A stretch of 64,000 nucleotides of DNA, from positions 1 through 64,000 of the forward strand of contig JAACJM010000191.1 of assembly GCA_013368315.1 (NCBI GenBank). The letters run 5' to 3'. The position numbers and the translations under genes are program-made. This document shows positions 1 to 12,574 of the stretch, piece by piece (position 1 is the first letter of the stretch; each line of letters opens with the position of its first letter). The notes beneath the pieces were generated by a model that ran no database searches, was not told the origin of the DNA, and saw only the letters and a program-made list of their open reading frames with translations. The DNA is from Tetrapyrgos nigripes. Lineage: Eukaryota; Basidiomycota; Agaricomycetes; Agaricales; Campanellaceae.

Positions 1-149
1 ACCATCTCGTACACTCCTAGGCTCCTTAGCGCTGCAGAGCCTCTTGCAACCCAGAAGAGTCGCTGTTTCATGGCTCCCCCGTGGTTCTCCTATCCTTCAT
101 CGCCTGAAATCTCCGTCGTCATCATTAGTCACCCGAGGAATTGTCATCA

Positions 150-408
<259 letters not shown>

Positions 409-1450
409 AATTCCCGTCATCATCTTTCTTGTCTCTCAATTTTCCCTATCGACTCTGGTCTAACATCTCCCTGGTACTAGTATATCAAGCGTCGTTTTCT
501 CGTTGTCCCCGGACCCATGACTAATCTAAAGGTATGTACTCACCCGTCTTGATACTAACCTCGTACTATGTCTATAGATCGTCGAGTTCTCTTGACTTCG
601 GGAATGCCTCATAGTAGTACTATATGAGACACTTCGCACCTTCAGCAGATCTTTGACACTCTCTTCTACACTCTCCAGCACTCTCCCACCACCACTACCT
701 CTCTTGACGTCGACGCCTCACTCCTAGTACCGGCGACAGCACACGGCGACTGCAGACCAGCTTTCCGTTTTTGGTGAGTCGCCCAAAAGAGCTGGTGGAC
801 TGACTAACAGGGTGTATGCTCGTCTGTAGGACGTTCAGAAATGGTTCATCTCGCTGGGCTACTACTATTGCGCTCGATCTAGGACGTTGGACTTCAGACT
901 GGACCTCGTAGAGTCGGACTTTCCCCTATCGGGCGAAATGCAAAGGGTTTTTGATTCAGCGGTCGTTTTTCTTTTCTTTTCTCTGTTCCTACTAGTAGTA
1001 CATAGTAGATGCTTCTCACCTAGCAGTGGCAACTTTTCCCACAGGGTTTTGAATGTCTCCCTGCTAGCCTTTGTACTGTAGTTTTTTGTACTTGTATGTG
1101 TTGCAGAGCTTCTTTAGATAGAAATATACTGAGGGGAGTCGCTATTTTAAGGCTCCCTGTGCTTCGTCAATCCCTGATCGCGACACTGCAAGATTGTTAT
1201 GAATTGGTGACCTTGCAAAGAGGGCTCATCTAATGGCTTGAAAATGCCTTAATGCTTGTGATGCCTTTGGGAAGGACTTACACTCTGGTCGGTATTCCAA
1301 GGTGTGTATGAGCATCCTTTGACTTTGAAAAGGCCATACTTGATTATTGACCTTGCAAACAGGACTTGGAATTTACATAGCCCATGTCATTGAATACACT
1401 GGCAACAGCTTAAATCCTTACTCGCCTTCTAAATGTTACCAAACATTTAG
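409..1450. other. No gene recognised
   Basis: Short open frames only, none with a recognisable domain or a convincing exon chain. No remaining HSP70 sequence could be identified downstream of the fragment. Confidence 0.4.
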
Positions 1451-1631
1451 TTACCTTTGAAAGGTACCTCAATCATTTTTGAACCTTTAAAAGGTACCTA
1501 AATCATTTTCGAACCTTTAAAAAGGTACCTAAATCATTTTCAAACCTTTAAAAGGTATCTAAATCATTTTCGAACCTTTAAAAAGGTACCTAAATCATTT
1601 TCAAACCTTTTAAAGCTACCGAAATCATTTA
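1451..1631. repeat. 30-31 bp minisatellite, about 6 copies
   Basis: Six consecutive copies of a 30-31 bp unit built on AACCTTTAAAAGGTACC followed by TAAATCATTTTC. The copies differ mainly by AAAA/AAAAA and C/T changes. Each unit contains the near-palindrome CCTTTAAAAGG. The first copy (TTACCTTTGAAAGG) and the last (AACCTTTTAAAGCTACC) are the most diverged, as expected at array edges. Confidence 0.85.
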
Positions 1632-2395
1632 TTCATGACTAAATACTTTACAGCAATGGCAAGGGCCCAAACGCCTTTATATGTAACTGGGCTTTTGCTG
1701 ATGGACGAAAACTTTCGAGGCTTCATCGGAACCCAAACAATTCAATGCTACCGGGACCAAACCCTCTTGAACGACCAATCCTACCGATTCTCTCACCTAG
1801 ACTATCCGCCGTCTTCAAGCCTCTCATACACAGGCACTTTTCGACGTCGTACCAGCACGATACGAAATAGTCGAATTCGCAAAGGCACGAGAGATGCTTC
1901 TAAGCCAACCTTAGTAACAAAGCTATGGGTCTATCACATGCTGGTCATCAACACTGAACATACCGTAAACTTATCGATGGAGTCCTTTCTCCCACCGTTA
2001 TGAGGAATCTCTTCCCTGTCGAAGAGCGTGCAGCTCGCCTTGTCCACGACCTTTTGAGACAATATTCCACGGCTTCAACTGAGAAAAACGTAACCCAACC
2101 AAGCCTTTGCAGTTGCTCAAACGAAGCGCTAGCAGGAATGTTGCAGGAAACATTTTGGCCCGGATTTTGCACCTGAGGGACGTACTGGACAAGGAATGGC
2201 GCTGGAAGAAGTTGACCAGTATATCTACGATGCGGATGTTGCGCAGCCGAGTTCGGAAGGGTTCTCGTTCCTTTTGCATGATTTTCTTGTGTTGAGACTC
2301 TGATTTACATGTCTTTGTCTTCACGTTTAAAGGGGCATCTTACACGACGAGTCGGTCTATCTATCGATAACACTCCTTCTAACTAGAACGTTTCC
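1632..2395. other. Anonymous stretch upstream of P450 relic
   Basis: Contains a 122-codon open frame (1635-2003) with no recognisable domain and no visible splice partners. Part of 1990-2300 could be further decayed P450 coding sequence, but I could not align it with confidence. Confidence 0.3.
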
Positions 2396-2687
2396 TTCCC
2401 GAAACCGGCACTTCAAATTCAACCAACCCAAACATCCCAAGCAGAAGTTAGAACTGAATTGGATCGATACCATGGGGTTATGGTGCGCCTGTCCTCATCT
2501 CATCCATTAACTCTCCTTGCTTACGCAGCCAACATATCCAGGATGTCGTCTTTGTCCTGGTATGGCTATGGCCGATTCCAGTGCCTGGATTTATGCCGCA
2601 AGTGTCCTCTGGGTTTTCGATATTTCATCAACGGATAAGGATTTGACGTGGCAGAATGCCAAGTGGAATGATGGAGCTTTCTTGTAA
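2396..2687 (+). pseudogene. Cytochrome P450 C-terminal relic
   Basis: From 2396 one frame gives ERFLPETG, matching the PERF region of fungal P450s. From 2532 another frame gives YPGCRLCPGMAMADSSAW and then VLWVFDIS. This is a degraded heme-binding loop (normal form FGFGRRxCPGxxxA, Cys retained) followed by the helix-L segment typical of OrdA-like CYPs, and then NAKWNDGAF, equivalent to the usual WTGG turn. The pieces are in different frames and stops precede ERFLPE, so this is a relic. It resembles the intact P450 at 19.8-21.8 kb in family but is not a recent copy. Confidence 0.7.
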
Positions 2688-3894
2688 GTGCTACGACTCT
2701 GTGAAATTTCGTTCTGACTGGACTCTTTTCGAGCTTCCTTTGCCCTTCGGGACGAGACTGGTTCCTAGACGCGGTGTCTCTAGTATTGTGGCTGAAATTG
2801 AGAAGTAACAGGCTCAGGGGACGAAATTCAAACGAAATTTCCTGCTTCAAGAGGGGCGGGGAAACCTTGATGATAAAGAAGACGATCCCGTGCATTTACT
2901 CTTTCCGATGACATTTAGAAGACATTCAAGTTGTAGCATGATCTTGGTGAGCCAGTGTAACTCATTAATCAAAACCTTCAAGTGACAAGTCGTATCAGTA
3001 GTAATCGAGTGGGCTCTGTGATGTGTAGCTCTCGTTTCTATCTTTGTTCTAGGGTCAAAACCACATCAAAACCGCAGGTATAGACTCTGTCCATTCTTGC
3101 ATGCTATGACATTCCGACGCCGAAGGGCCCTCGAGTGGAAGTTACTAAAAGAATAACGTAATGGGAAAATTTGTGTGAGAAATTAGGCTTATTCTGCAAA
3201 TCAATATTTTTTATTGATTATTTCCTGATCCTATCCAATATTACAGAACGGGGCCTTAGCTGTTTCCGAGAGTAGAGCTACGTCGTCAGAATGCTCCCAG
3301 TGTTTGCGTTATATTATCACTGCTTTAAAATCCACTGAGATGCAATATGTTTTCTCCAATGCCTTATGTTTCTGCGTACGCGATACCTATCAATATATTT
3401 TCCACATCATGCTATATTACTATCAGCATTGCAACACCGTTGTATATTCCTACACCTCGTCAACTTCAAGTTTGTCTTCATGCGTTGCATTTGCTGAAAC
3501 TAGTCACAATTGAATCATATCCCCTGTCTTTCAATATAGCAAGGACTGGTTTATGTAGTAGCACGCCTTGCGCCATAACCCGAATACAAAGGACAGCACG
3601 GCGTGATGGGGGATTGCAGCATTTTGCACATACAGCAACGATATATATTAGAACGAGCGAGTTAGATAGTACAAAATAAAGAAACGAAATCCAGGCAGAA
3701 GCCCAATATATATATATAGCTGCCACAACCTACAACCCAAATCCTATATCAACAATAGGAACGAATTTCAGTGAAGACGACTCCAGAGTGTTCATTGGGA
3801 AAGTAAAATGAGAATAATAAACGTTTTGGCCGTAAAGATCTGGTATTCGAAGATAATAGAGGAAATAACTTGAATCCTCTCTATTGTCGCCGAA
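2688..3894. other. No gene recognised
   Basis: AT-rich intergenic sequence with only short unsupported frames. The 3' flank of the minus-strand DUF6534 gene probably lies near 3700-3894. Confidence 0.4.
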
Positions 3895-5893
3895 TCACAT
3901 CTCCTCAACTACCACAGTTTTCGAGAAGCCGGTAGTACCCATGGGGCCAGTCATTTCGCACGATTTATCGTTGAACTGCGACTGTAAAAGCAATTAGCTC
4001 TTACAAAACACAGAATACATTGGAGTCGACGAACTTCAACATCAGTCTGACTAGGATTGGACCGAGCGTGAAACGCGCTGATGCTGGAGACCACTGTGGA
4101 CGAGTTGCCAATCTTGGAGAATACAACACTGGACATGGTGTGTGCACCTTGCTGATGCTGCTTCTTGAGCCATTCTCTTCCATTCAGCCTGCAAACTGTG
4201 AGTACCTCATGGTATGTGATATGTCCATGAAGACTTACATAGCGACTGCCAATGATAAAGGGAAGGGGATATGCTATGTTAATGACAGGAGCGAAAATTA
4301 TACAGCCTTTCTAACTTACAGAACGTGTTGGCATAGAGTTTAGCAGTGGTGGCATGGATTGCGAGCCTGGAAAACAGGACCTTCAGTGCGATTACGGGTA
4401 TTTCTGGAAACTGGAAATCTACCAGAAGAGTCTGTCCGGATACAAGAAGAAAATGATTACCAGGATACATTGCACGATGGTGACGAGAAGACCCCGGTTG
4501 ATAAGTAAGCGAACCAGCCATTTGATTATATTATTAGTCCTGTAGAAGCCATGGATGTCAGGAAAGAGAGTAAAAGGAAAATGGAGGTACGTACTGAGCT
4601 ACACTCGTCTTCTGCTCGGTCAGAAGGAAGCACATTGCAGCAGTAGCGATAATATCGGTGACAGCTGCGGTTCCCTTGGCGATGCCGAAGAGAATCTGCA
4701 ACAGGAGCCGTGAAAGTCAGATACAAGGAAATCGGATGCGGAAGCTAAGATTTCATTTTGCACATACAATGAATGAAGTATTCCTGTCGGACAAGATCGC
4801 TGCGGAAGATGAACATGACAACGCCACAACCTTTTGGTATCCTGTTCCTCAGTGTCTCGCCCCCTCAATCAAAATAACGCAACTCACCGATTCCAGCAGC
4901 TGTAGCGCTCCATGTCAGCCAGCTTTGATTTTAGGAGAAGGATGGCCCATACCATAAGTGATTAACGCGCCTAGGGTCTGATACATCATGTCAGTATATC
5001 GGGCATGAAATACGGAAGAAAAGCACACTCACGATCAATCCCATTGAGATCCATGCCAGCGTAGTGGTACGATTGACTAGTGAGTTGAATGCAATCAGCG
5101 AAGAACTTACGCCTCTTGGTCTGTACTTACATTGGTAGATCTGGAACACGAACCACATCTGGGAACTAAATTATGGTCAGTCAGTCAAGTAGAACTTTTA
5201 GCCAGACCGGAACGTCGTGAACGTACATGAAGGTGATTGTTGCTGACATCAGACAGTCGGAAGAGAGTTCCCTAGAGGAATCATTAGAATCGGCTCAGCT
5301 CTGCATATCATGCAACCACATACGGTGTTAGTTTGCCCAACTGCGCCTCGGAGCCAAAGTGCGGAATCTATGTAAGTAATAACATCAGGGAAAACAATAC
5401 CGTGCTGCAGGCGATGATTCACTGACCAAATAATAGTACAGAGACTGAGCGACCAATGCGGAGGACGCGAGGTCAAGGATCCTGGAAACGTCCACTCGTT
5501 TAAGTTCTGCAATCTGCTTCCAGAGCGGAGTGTCACTGACAACATGAATGCAGCCTAGTATATTATTGATTAGTACAAGTTTCAGATTGTAGACAGGAAT
5601 TCAGGACTGACTGTAAACTGAACCAACGGTTTGTCACGAGGGTGAGGGAAGTACAACCAAGCCTGCACAATTGTGATGCCTCCGCAGCTGGTAGACGCGG
5701 TCAATATAGCAGAGATTTGGAATCCGTTCAGCACACTTACAACAAGGAGATCACAAAACCTGAGAGAGAGGGGTTCTTCATTAACTTGAAGCCATCGAGA
5801 GTGTTAGAACGCACCCCAGTAGACAGACGCAAAAACGCCTGACATATCTAGACCAGCTCCATCGATGCTAATTGTCGTCGCGTTCTCGGACAT
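3895..5893 (-). CDS. DUF6534 multi-pass membrane protein (copy 1)
   Basis: A basidiomycete-specific integral membrane family of unknown function, usually seven membrane helices. The gene is split into about a dozen very short exons. Starting at ATG 5893 (MSENATTISIDGAGLDMS), the exons read FVISLFCGGITIVQAWLYF, then LDLASSALVAQSLYYYLV, IPHFGSEAQLGKLTP, SQMWFVFQIYQFNRTTTLAW, GTAAVTDIIATAAMCFLL and ATTAKLYANTF. The last two correspond to the family's Asp-containing helix and its LYxNTF/LNxR segment. A polar tail ends FSKTVVVEEM at stop 3895. Exon phases join without a frame break except near 4000-4170, where two acceptor choices are possible. A duplicated inverted fragment of its second intron and flanking exons lies at 6317-6418. 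Confidence 0.8.
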
Positions 5894-6262
5894 GATTGGA
5901 ACAAAAGCAAGAAATCAGCGTGAGCTTGGAGAGGGCGGGAATGATAAGGAACCGCTGAGAGCAGACATTTGTTCACCGAATATAAACGCTAGCCTCGTTG
6001 TATTTGCGACGCAAAAGGAAGTCACTTTGGATAGGATAATAAGGAAATAATCAAAAAAAAATATGGGGTTCCCAGGGTCTCGCGTTCCTAATAGACCAAT
6101 TGAGAATTACATAAGAGTGAACGCAGCGGTGTTACACGAACACTTGCAATTGGTCTATCGTTGGCTTTGATCCATTTTACTAGCATCCAACTGTCTATCT
6201 ATCTATCACTGTCCTCTTCTGACTCGAACTTCTCCCGTTGCCAGTTCATCTGATTCTGATTC

Positions 6263-6468
6263 GATCTGAAAGCACATACTGATGATTAATTGCATCCTGT
6301 TCCAATGCTTCAAGTTTTGTGATCTCCTTGTTGTAAGTAGTGTGCTGAAAGGATTCCAAATCTCTGCTATATTGACCGCGTCTACCAGCTGCGGAGGCAT
6401 CACAATTGAGCGGTGTAGGTTCATCTGAAGACACATACTGATGATCAATCGCATCCTGCTCCAATGCT
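6263..6468. repeat. Direct repeat pair flanking an inverted DUF6534 exon fragment
   Basis: A 46-bp direct repeat (ATCTGAAA/GACACATACTG..., 6263-6309 and 6422-6468, few mismatches) brackets 6317-6418. That inner piece is an inverted near-copy of 5659-5757 from the DUF6534 gene. It carries the end of the FVISL exon, the whole following intron and the start of the CGGITI exon on the opposite strand. The copy has small indels (for example GTAAGTAGTG for GTAAGTG) and is not a gene. Confidence 0.8.
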
Positions 6469-8385
6469 GTCGCTGACTCCTTGGCAACCAAAGCTCAACA
6501 CTGGCCCTTCAAGCTTCAAGCCCTGTATTCTGCCGCTTCCGACATTTTCCATGGACGTATTAACGTTCTACCATGCTGATACTGGTTTCATTGAGTCAGA
6601 TATTCGGCCCTACATTCGAGACCATTTACATCGTCACGGTTCCCGTGCGTCGCCTGCGGCTTTCAAGCCTCCCTCTACGATGGTCCCCTCCCTATATGAT
6701 CGTGTAAACCCACCTGCGTTTCCGTACATCCGAGCTTCCGAAGCGTATTCTGCGTTGATACAGCTGTACTTACGATCGTCACAATTGGACTCTCGTATGG
6801 CCTTACACTTCCGTTTTAACTCCGTCGAACCCACATGTCGTTTCGGACGTGATGATCTGGTATGCAGATTTGCACGGCTTAGGGTTGTGTATTCTCTGCG
6901 GGTGCTTGACGAAGTCATCGATGCATTGACGAAGTTTCATCTACCAGATCTCTGATGTACCAGAATCTGTTCCATGATTATCGCATCTGGCCCCTTCACT
7001 CCACCTGCTATTACGTCGGCGTTGTACCTTCTCTGGACAGCGTGGTGGCTACTCTGGCTCTAGATACAGTGGCAGGAGGCTGGCAAATAGTCTTCATTCT
7101 ACTTCGATGAACCTGACTGGTTGTATTTGGGGTATTGTGCGACAACATGGGCCCTTTAAAAGTCCTCGTGCTTATTGTTCTGCCCCCTCGTCCTTGAGGC
7201 CTTTATCGTCTACTTTGCCTCATTATCTTCGCTATCTTACATCTTCTTAGACATTGCAAGTTCTTTTCTGTTCTTTTCTCTCTCTCTAAGTTCTTTGCCT
7301 TTCTTGTTCCTTTTTGGCTTCTGTGCTCAGGCTCCATTTCTTGCCTTGACCTACTTCGTGCCCTGGGTTCTGGATATTTTTTTTCTATGCATACTACCTC
7401 ATACTACCTTACTTCCAGAGAACAAACGCCACGTTCAAGTCTGATCAATTCGCGACAACCATCGCAAAGGACATGCTTGGGCCCCAGACTGTACACGCAT
7501 CGATCGGCGAGTAGCTGTAGCTGACAACCTTCCTTGCTGAGGATGGCGGGATATGGTGGTAGTATAGTAGTAGGTCGTAAGAAATTTTCGTTTCTGAGTC
7601 GGTATGAAGGATCGCGGTCCATCAACTGAGCGAAAAGAGCCTGAGGTGGAGATTTTGGGGCAGGAGACGGTGATGACTATGTCGGGACTCGGAGTGCTCT
7701 TTATATGTACGTCAGTCTTGCGCATGTACAAAGGAACCTGGGCCGCCAAGGAAACATGAAGGACCGTAGAACGGGTTTGGGCTAGCTTGCGCACATGTTG
7801 CATCCGCTGGCGAGTATGATGACCATTTTGAAGCTGGTCAGGTTTTGTGCAGCTTGGGAACTTGAGAAGCGTATCATTTAGCACCAGTAACGCCTGCAAG
7901 AACAGTAAGTTGAAAGCTTTACCCCGCGTGGAACAAAGAGCGCACCGTTCTGAAACTGCCCAACAGAGAAACTAACATTTGGTAACCGTCTCTTCCGCAT
8001 CTCAAACAATATCTAGGTGCGCACTGTCGAGAAAATGTATCCAACGTCGCAGATGTGGTTCCATGATTATTCTCGACCATTTCCAAGGATTGGACTTGCC
8101 CGTTTCATGAGTGCAAAGACAGCCATAATCACGATAGGTCCAAGATGACTGAAAAGAAGCGATCTTGGTCGAATAGGAGTTCGAGGTGGAAGTCAAGGTC
8201 TGAGCGCGACAGAACTTTCTACACGGAGAGTATCTACACATATAAACCCAAGCTAAAAGAACACAGAGAAATTTACATCAAATCCATCCGACAGCATACA
8301 TGCCCAGTCCATTGTTCTACCTGTACAAGCAGTCCATTCAATTCCCACCGTAAATTTGCCTCATACATTGTCTCAAATATCAAAA
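6469..8385. other. No gene recognised
   Basis: Includes a 163-codon plus-strand frame (6464-6955), a CT-rich frame (7175-7444) and a 154-codon minus-strand frame (7435-7899). None shows a domain, a conserved motif or an exon chain, so none is called as a gene. Confidence 0.35.
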
Positions 8386-11300
8386 TCATATCTTCAACTG
8401 ACGCGCCATCCTGGAACCTTTGACAAGTTTGTAAATGTCCTCCAGAGGGAGTTGGCCGATCGCTTTTGATTCGTTACTATCAAGTACATCGTCCGCAAAC
8501 GTTGACTTGGTCTTCTGAAGCTGTATAGGATAGGGACACGGAATGAGCCATGCTGTAGCCTGTGATGGATTCCACGTAGAACGAGACGTACCTTCATAAT
8601 CCGCTCTTCGATAGTGTCTTTGGTGACCAGTTTGTAGACATGCACATCCCTGGTTTGGCCAATACGATGTACCCGCCCAAAAGCTTGGTCCTAGTCATAC
8701 CTAGAGTCAGACACTGTACTGGACATCTAGGCAAAACATACCTCGACGGCAGGATTCCACCACAAGTCAACCAGAATAACGTTATTGCATTCGGTCAAGT
8801 TGAGGCCTGGTATATCAGTGCATTAGTGCATAATCGCATATATTGAAGACGATAAGCACTCACCTATGCCCCCAGCCTTCAACGACATGAGTATAACATT
8901 GACTCGATGGCCTTTAATGGTCGCCAGAGCAGCAGAACGTTCCCCGGTACTCAATTCCCCGTCATCTAGTCACGAAGCAATATTATCAGCAACATTTCCA
9001 GGAAGAAAAGAAAAAGACAAATGCTCACACCGGGTACACAAAATCCCCTGTCTGTCCAAAAACCCCTCAACAATATCCAACATACTGGTAAACTGCGAGA
9101 ACACAATCGTCTTCTCCTTCCTCTGCTCAATGCTGCGTAAAAGACTCAGGAGGGCCTTCAACTTCGTCGAGCAGAAAACGTCTCTCCATTCGGGTTTCAA
9201 GAGAGCGATCCGACCTTGACATTTGGACTTGTGGGCTTGAGGGCTCTCAGATAGCCTGAAGGTTGTTTGCGAGTACAAGGATGCATCAATACAGCGAAGA
9301 AGGACAGAGAGGGTCAGACTTACTCGAGCCCGCAAAAGTGGCATTTAGACCAGCAAACCTCATTCTCGTCAAGTCCATCACCAAAAGCTGCATCGACCTC
9401 GTCTTCAAGAAACTCGTCGTCTTTCAAGACCAATCGAGGATGGAGACAAGCTGGCGTGGGTGAGAAGAGATGAGTTCCCAAGTCCGATCACTGAAGTATG
9501 TCAAATAATCTGCTCACCTTGCTTCAGCCTCAATATCTTCACAATAATGTATTTCTGATGAATACACCTCTCTGCCCTCTCAGCCGCGTTGTTCAACACA
9601 CTCGTGAGCGCGTTTGCTACCTTCGTCGCATAGGCATCATAAATTGCTCTTTCATGCTTGTCAAGCTCGACCTCGATGATTTGTACCTGCATATCCGGAA
9701 GTTTCAGAATCCTTTGGCCATTCGGGAGCGAATCACATTTGCGACGGCGGAGCATGGTGATATTGCGAGTGATCTGTACACGATTTTTAAGAAATTGAGC
9801 AGGATAAAAACTTCAAGTTCAGACGAAAAGACGTACCTGCATCAGAATCATTGCGCGAGGAGAACACTGTCCTTTCTTGATACCGGACTCGATCTCTCTT
9901 GCGAACCAGCCGTCGTCGCAGAGAGGGTATATCCCAAGGAACTTGTATAGCGATTGTAGGTCCCCAGCGCCGTTTTGACTGTCCACACAAGCGATACAAA
10001 GGTTAGTTACACACTCCAGCCAAACACATAAGCAGGCAAACAATCTGAGTATTACTCACATAGGCGTTCCAGTCACCGTCCAACGGAAGTCGGCGGATAA
10101 AGCATAAGCAGCAATAGATCGCTTGGTTTTCTTGTTCTTTATTTCTTGAGATTCGTCTGCATATACCGGATAGGAAGGTAAGTTTATGATTGAAAAAGAG
10201 ACAATACGCAGATGGACCTAACGTACCCAAAACAACTCGGCGCCAGGGTACTCGGAACAAGTTTGCACGTGTGGTCTTTGCGGCGGGCAGGATGGTCCCA
10301 TCCTTGACGAATTCAGAAGGGTTCCACGTCGACGCTAAGGTTGTAAAGAGAGAAATTAGCCTTCTCATCGACATTCCATGTAAAACGAGCAATTAGACAT
10401 ACCTGGCAAAGCCAATACATCGTCGTAGTCCCGCCATAGACGGTCATACGTACACAGGACTATATCAGCGTTCATAAAATCTTGTACTTCTACAAATTCC
10501 AGAGATCAAATCAGTCCCATTAATTAACGACAATGAGAGAACTTTCACCCACTAAGTCTATCCATATTGGTTTTCTGTACATCCCTATGGAAGACCAGGA
10601 CATTTGGTCTGGGCGATAGGAATTTGCTAATTTCGTTTGCCCACTGCTGCGTTAAACCGATATTCGGACAGATTATCCTGTGGAAGTAGAGGCAAAGTAA
10701 GCATTAGGAAGCCGACTAAGAAAAAGCTGTCAAGTCACAGGGTCGGCGTCTTCAACGAGGTAACTTCCAGTAGCTCATCCTGGGCTTTCATCTCCTTTCG
10801 GTCGTCAGCATACCGAACCAAGATCTCAAGGGTCTTTCCGAGTCTATAAGAAGCAAGGAAGAAGCTCAGTCCGGCGTTCTAGCATTCTGTGAGAGACACC
10901 GAAAAAGAAAAAAAGAAATGCAAAAGAAGCGTGCTCACCCCATCTCATCACCCAAAATCCCACCCATCCTTCTCTTGTCTCTCTCCGCCTGACGCATCCA
11001 CGTCCTGGCGACGTTCTGGTGAGGTTTGAGATCAAATCCCTTGACAAAGCCCTCCACCTTGGGAAGAGGAGAAACGCTGTACAGCCCGACGAGGGATCCG
11101 GAAATGTCGGTTGATCCAGAGTAGAGGTTTATGAGAGCTTGATTTCCATCACGAGAATGAGACTGCCAGGATTTGATGAGAGTGTCTGCTTCCTGGAGTT
11201 CAACTTTGGGAGAGATAATTCGAAGGGTGTGAGGAGAAAAGAAGTCAAAGAGAAGTTAGACATTGGTAGGACAGGATTTAGATAATTATAAAATACTCAC

Positions 11301-12574
11301 GGGAGATATTACGAGTCTTTGCCTTGGGTTTTACTTTGACGACCTCTTCCTTTGCTACAGCGGTATGACTGTCGACTGCGAAATTAGGTACATTTGGAAG
11401 ATTTAATGCTGCAGAAGTGTTGGCGAAACTCTGCGTGGTTGTCGCCCTTGACGTCAAAGGAGTGGCTGATCCCTTGCTCATGTAGGAAGAGAAAACAAAA
11501 GCCTCGTCTTTGACTTCCCGCTTGACCGATGCTGAAGCTGATGCAGAAGAAAGCCAGGACGAAGGCATAGTCGACGTGGACTGGGATGTCTTCTGGGAAG
11601 ACCAAAAAGATCCGGGCTGGGACTGATGGGATCCCGAAACGGTCTGCGAGGATCCAAGGCTGTACGAAGAATATACGAAGGGCTTCTCTTCCTTTACTTC
11701 CCGCTTGATCGATGCAGATGAAGAACCAGGACGTGCACTCGACGATTGGAAATTCTTGACGTTGATGGACGTGCGAGATGTCGTTGGCTGGGTCTGCTGG
11801 GAAAACGAGGCTGGTGTACTTGTTGTCGAGGGACGAGTCGTGCGAACACTTGAGTAGGAACCAGTCGAAACAGGAGTTTTCTCGTCCTTCCCTTCCCGCT
11901 TGACCGAAGAACGAGAGGTGGTGGACTGAGACTGGGATTGTCAAAAGTCAGAAAGTGTTCACTAATTGAAGCGTACAGTGATAATGGCTCACCAGGTCCT
12001 TCACCACAGTCCTCCGAGGCGTAGAAGAAGCACGCGACGCAGAAGCTGAGGCTGAAGACTTGGACGAGGAAGTAGAGGCCACGAAAGGATTGGGTTGCTC
12101 CTTTGTCTTGACACCATCTTGCCCAACGGTCCTGAAACCCAAGCCACTCCCTGACTGCGTTCCACTGTGAGCCTTAGAATTCCGAGTAGTCTTGGATGGT
12201 GGAGTGGAGGGGTCGTAGCCTCCGTCTCCAAATGAGGCACCAAAAATGAAAGGCTCAGGCCCAGGTTGAAAGAGACGCGGGTCAAGGGTGCGCGTCTGAA
12301 GTGGTGAGATCTAGAAGAAAGAGACAGTCATCAGGTCAGTCATGACATGCTCTTCGCCTACAAAGTGGACAAGGTGAACTGATAAACTTACCCCAGAAGT
12401 CGTCTGGGCGGGACGAATTGGAGTAACCTCCGGGTCATTCAGAAACGGAGGGCCTCGTGGTTTCGTGTCTTTTACGCGACCCAGAGGCTTCTGGGGTGTC
12501 TTCTGTACCTCTGGGTAGAGCCAGTAATTCATGGTGTCAGAAAACATGCTGGCGATCCAAGTGGCCGTGTTCAT
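8386..12574 (-). CDS. SNF2-family DNA-dependent ATPase (Rad5/16-like group)
   Basis: Multi-exon SNF2 ATPase/translocase. Reading from 12574: a Ser/Pro-rich disordered N-terminus (about 11.3-12.6 kb), then FVKGFDLKPHQNVARTWM and MGGILGDEMG joined across an intron to LGKTLEILVRYADD (Walker A). Next come ICPNIGLTQQWANEISKFL, box II VVLDESQEIKNKKTKRS (assembled across an intron near 10.15-10.25 kb) and FRWTVTGTPM (motif III). The C-terminal lobe has EKTIVFSQFTSMLDIVEGFL, MLMSLKAGGIGLNLTE, LVDLWWNPAVEDQAFGRVHR and IGQTRDVHVYKLVTKDTIEE. Stop is at 8386 after GSRMARQLKI. The TGTPMQNGAGDLQSLYKFLG segment suggests the Rad5/16/Uls1 side of the family. A short Cys cluster (CWSKCHFCG) sits between the lobes where Rad5-type proteins carry a RING finger, but no full RING is visible. 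The start is the least certain boundary. Confidence 0.9.

Noticed and set aside
1635..2003. 122-codon plus-strand frame
   Set aside because: No recognisable domain or exon chain; sits between a minisatellite and a P450 relic.
6464..6955. 163-codon plus-strand frame
   Set aside because: No motif or homology that I can recognise; overlaps the end of the direct repeat.
11384..11944. 186-codon minus-strand open frame
   Set aside because: Out-of-frame shadow of the Ser-rich SNF2 N-terminus, whose repeats are coherent in the other frame.
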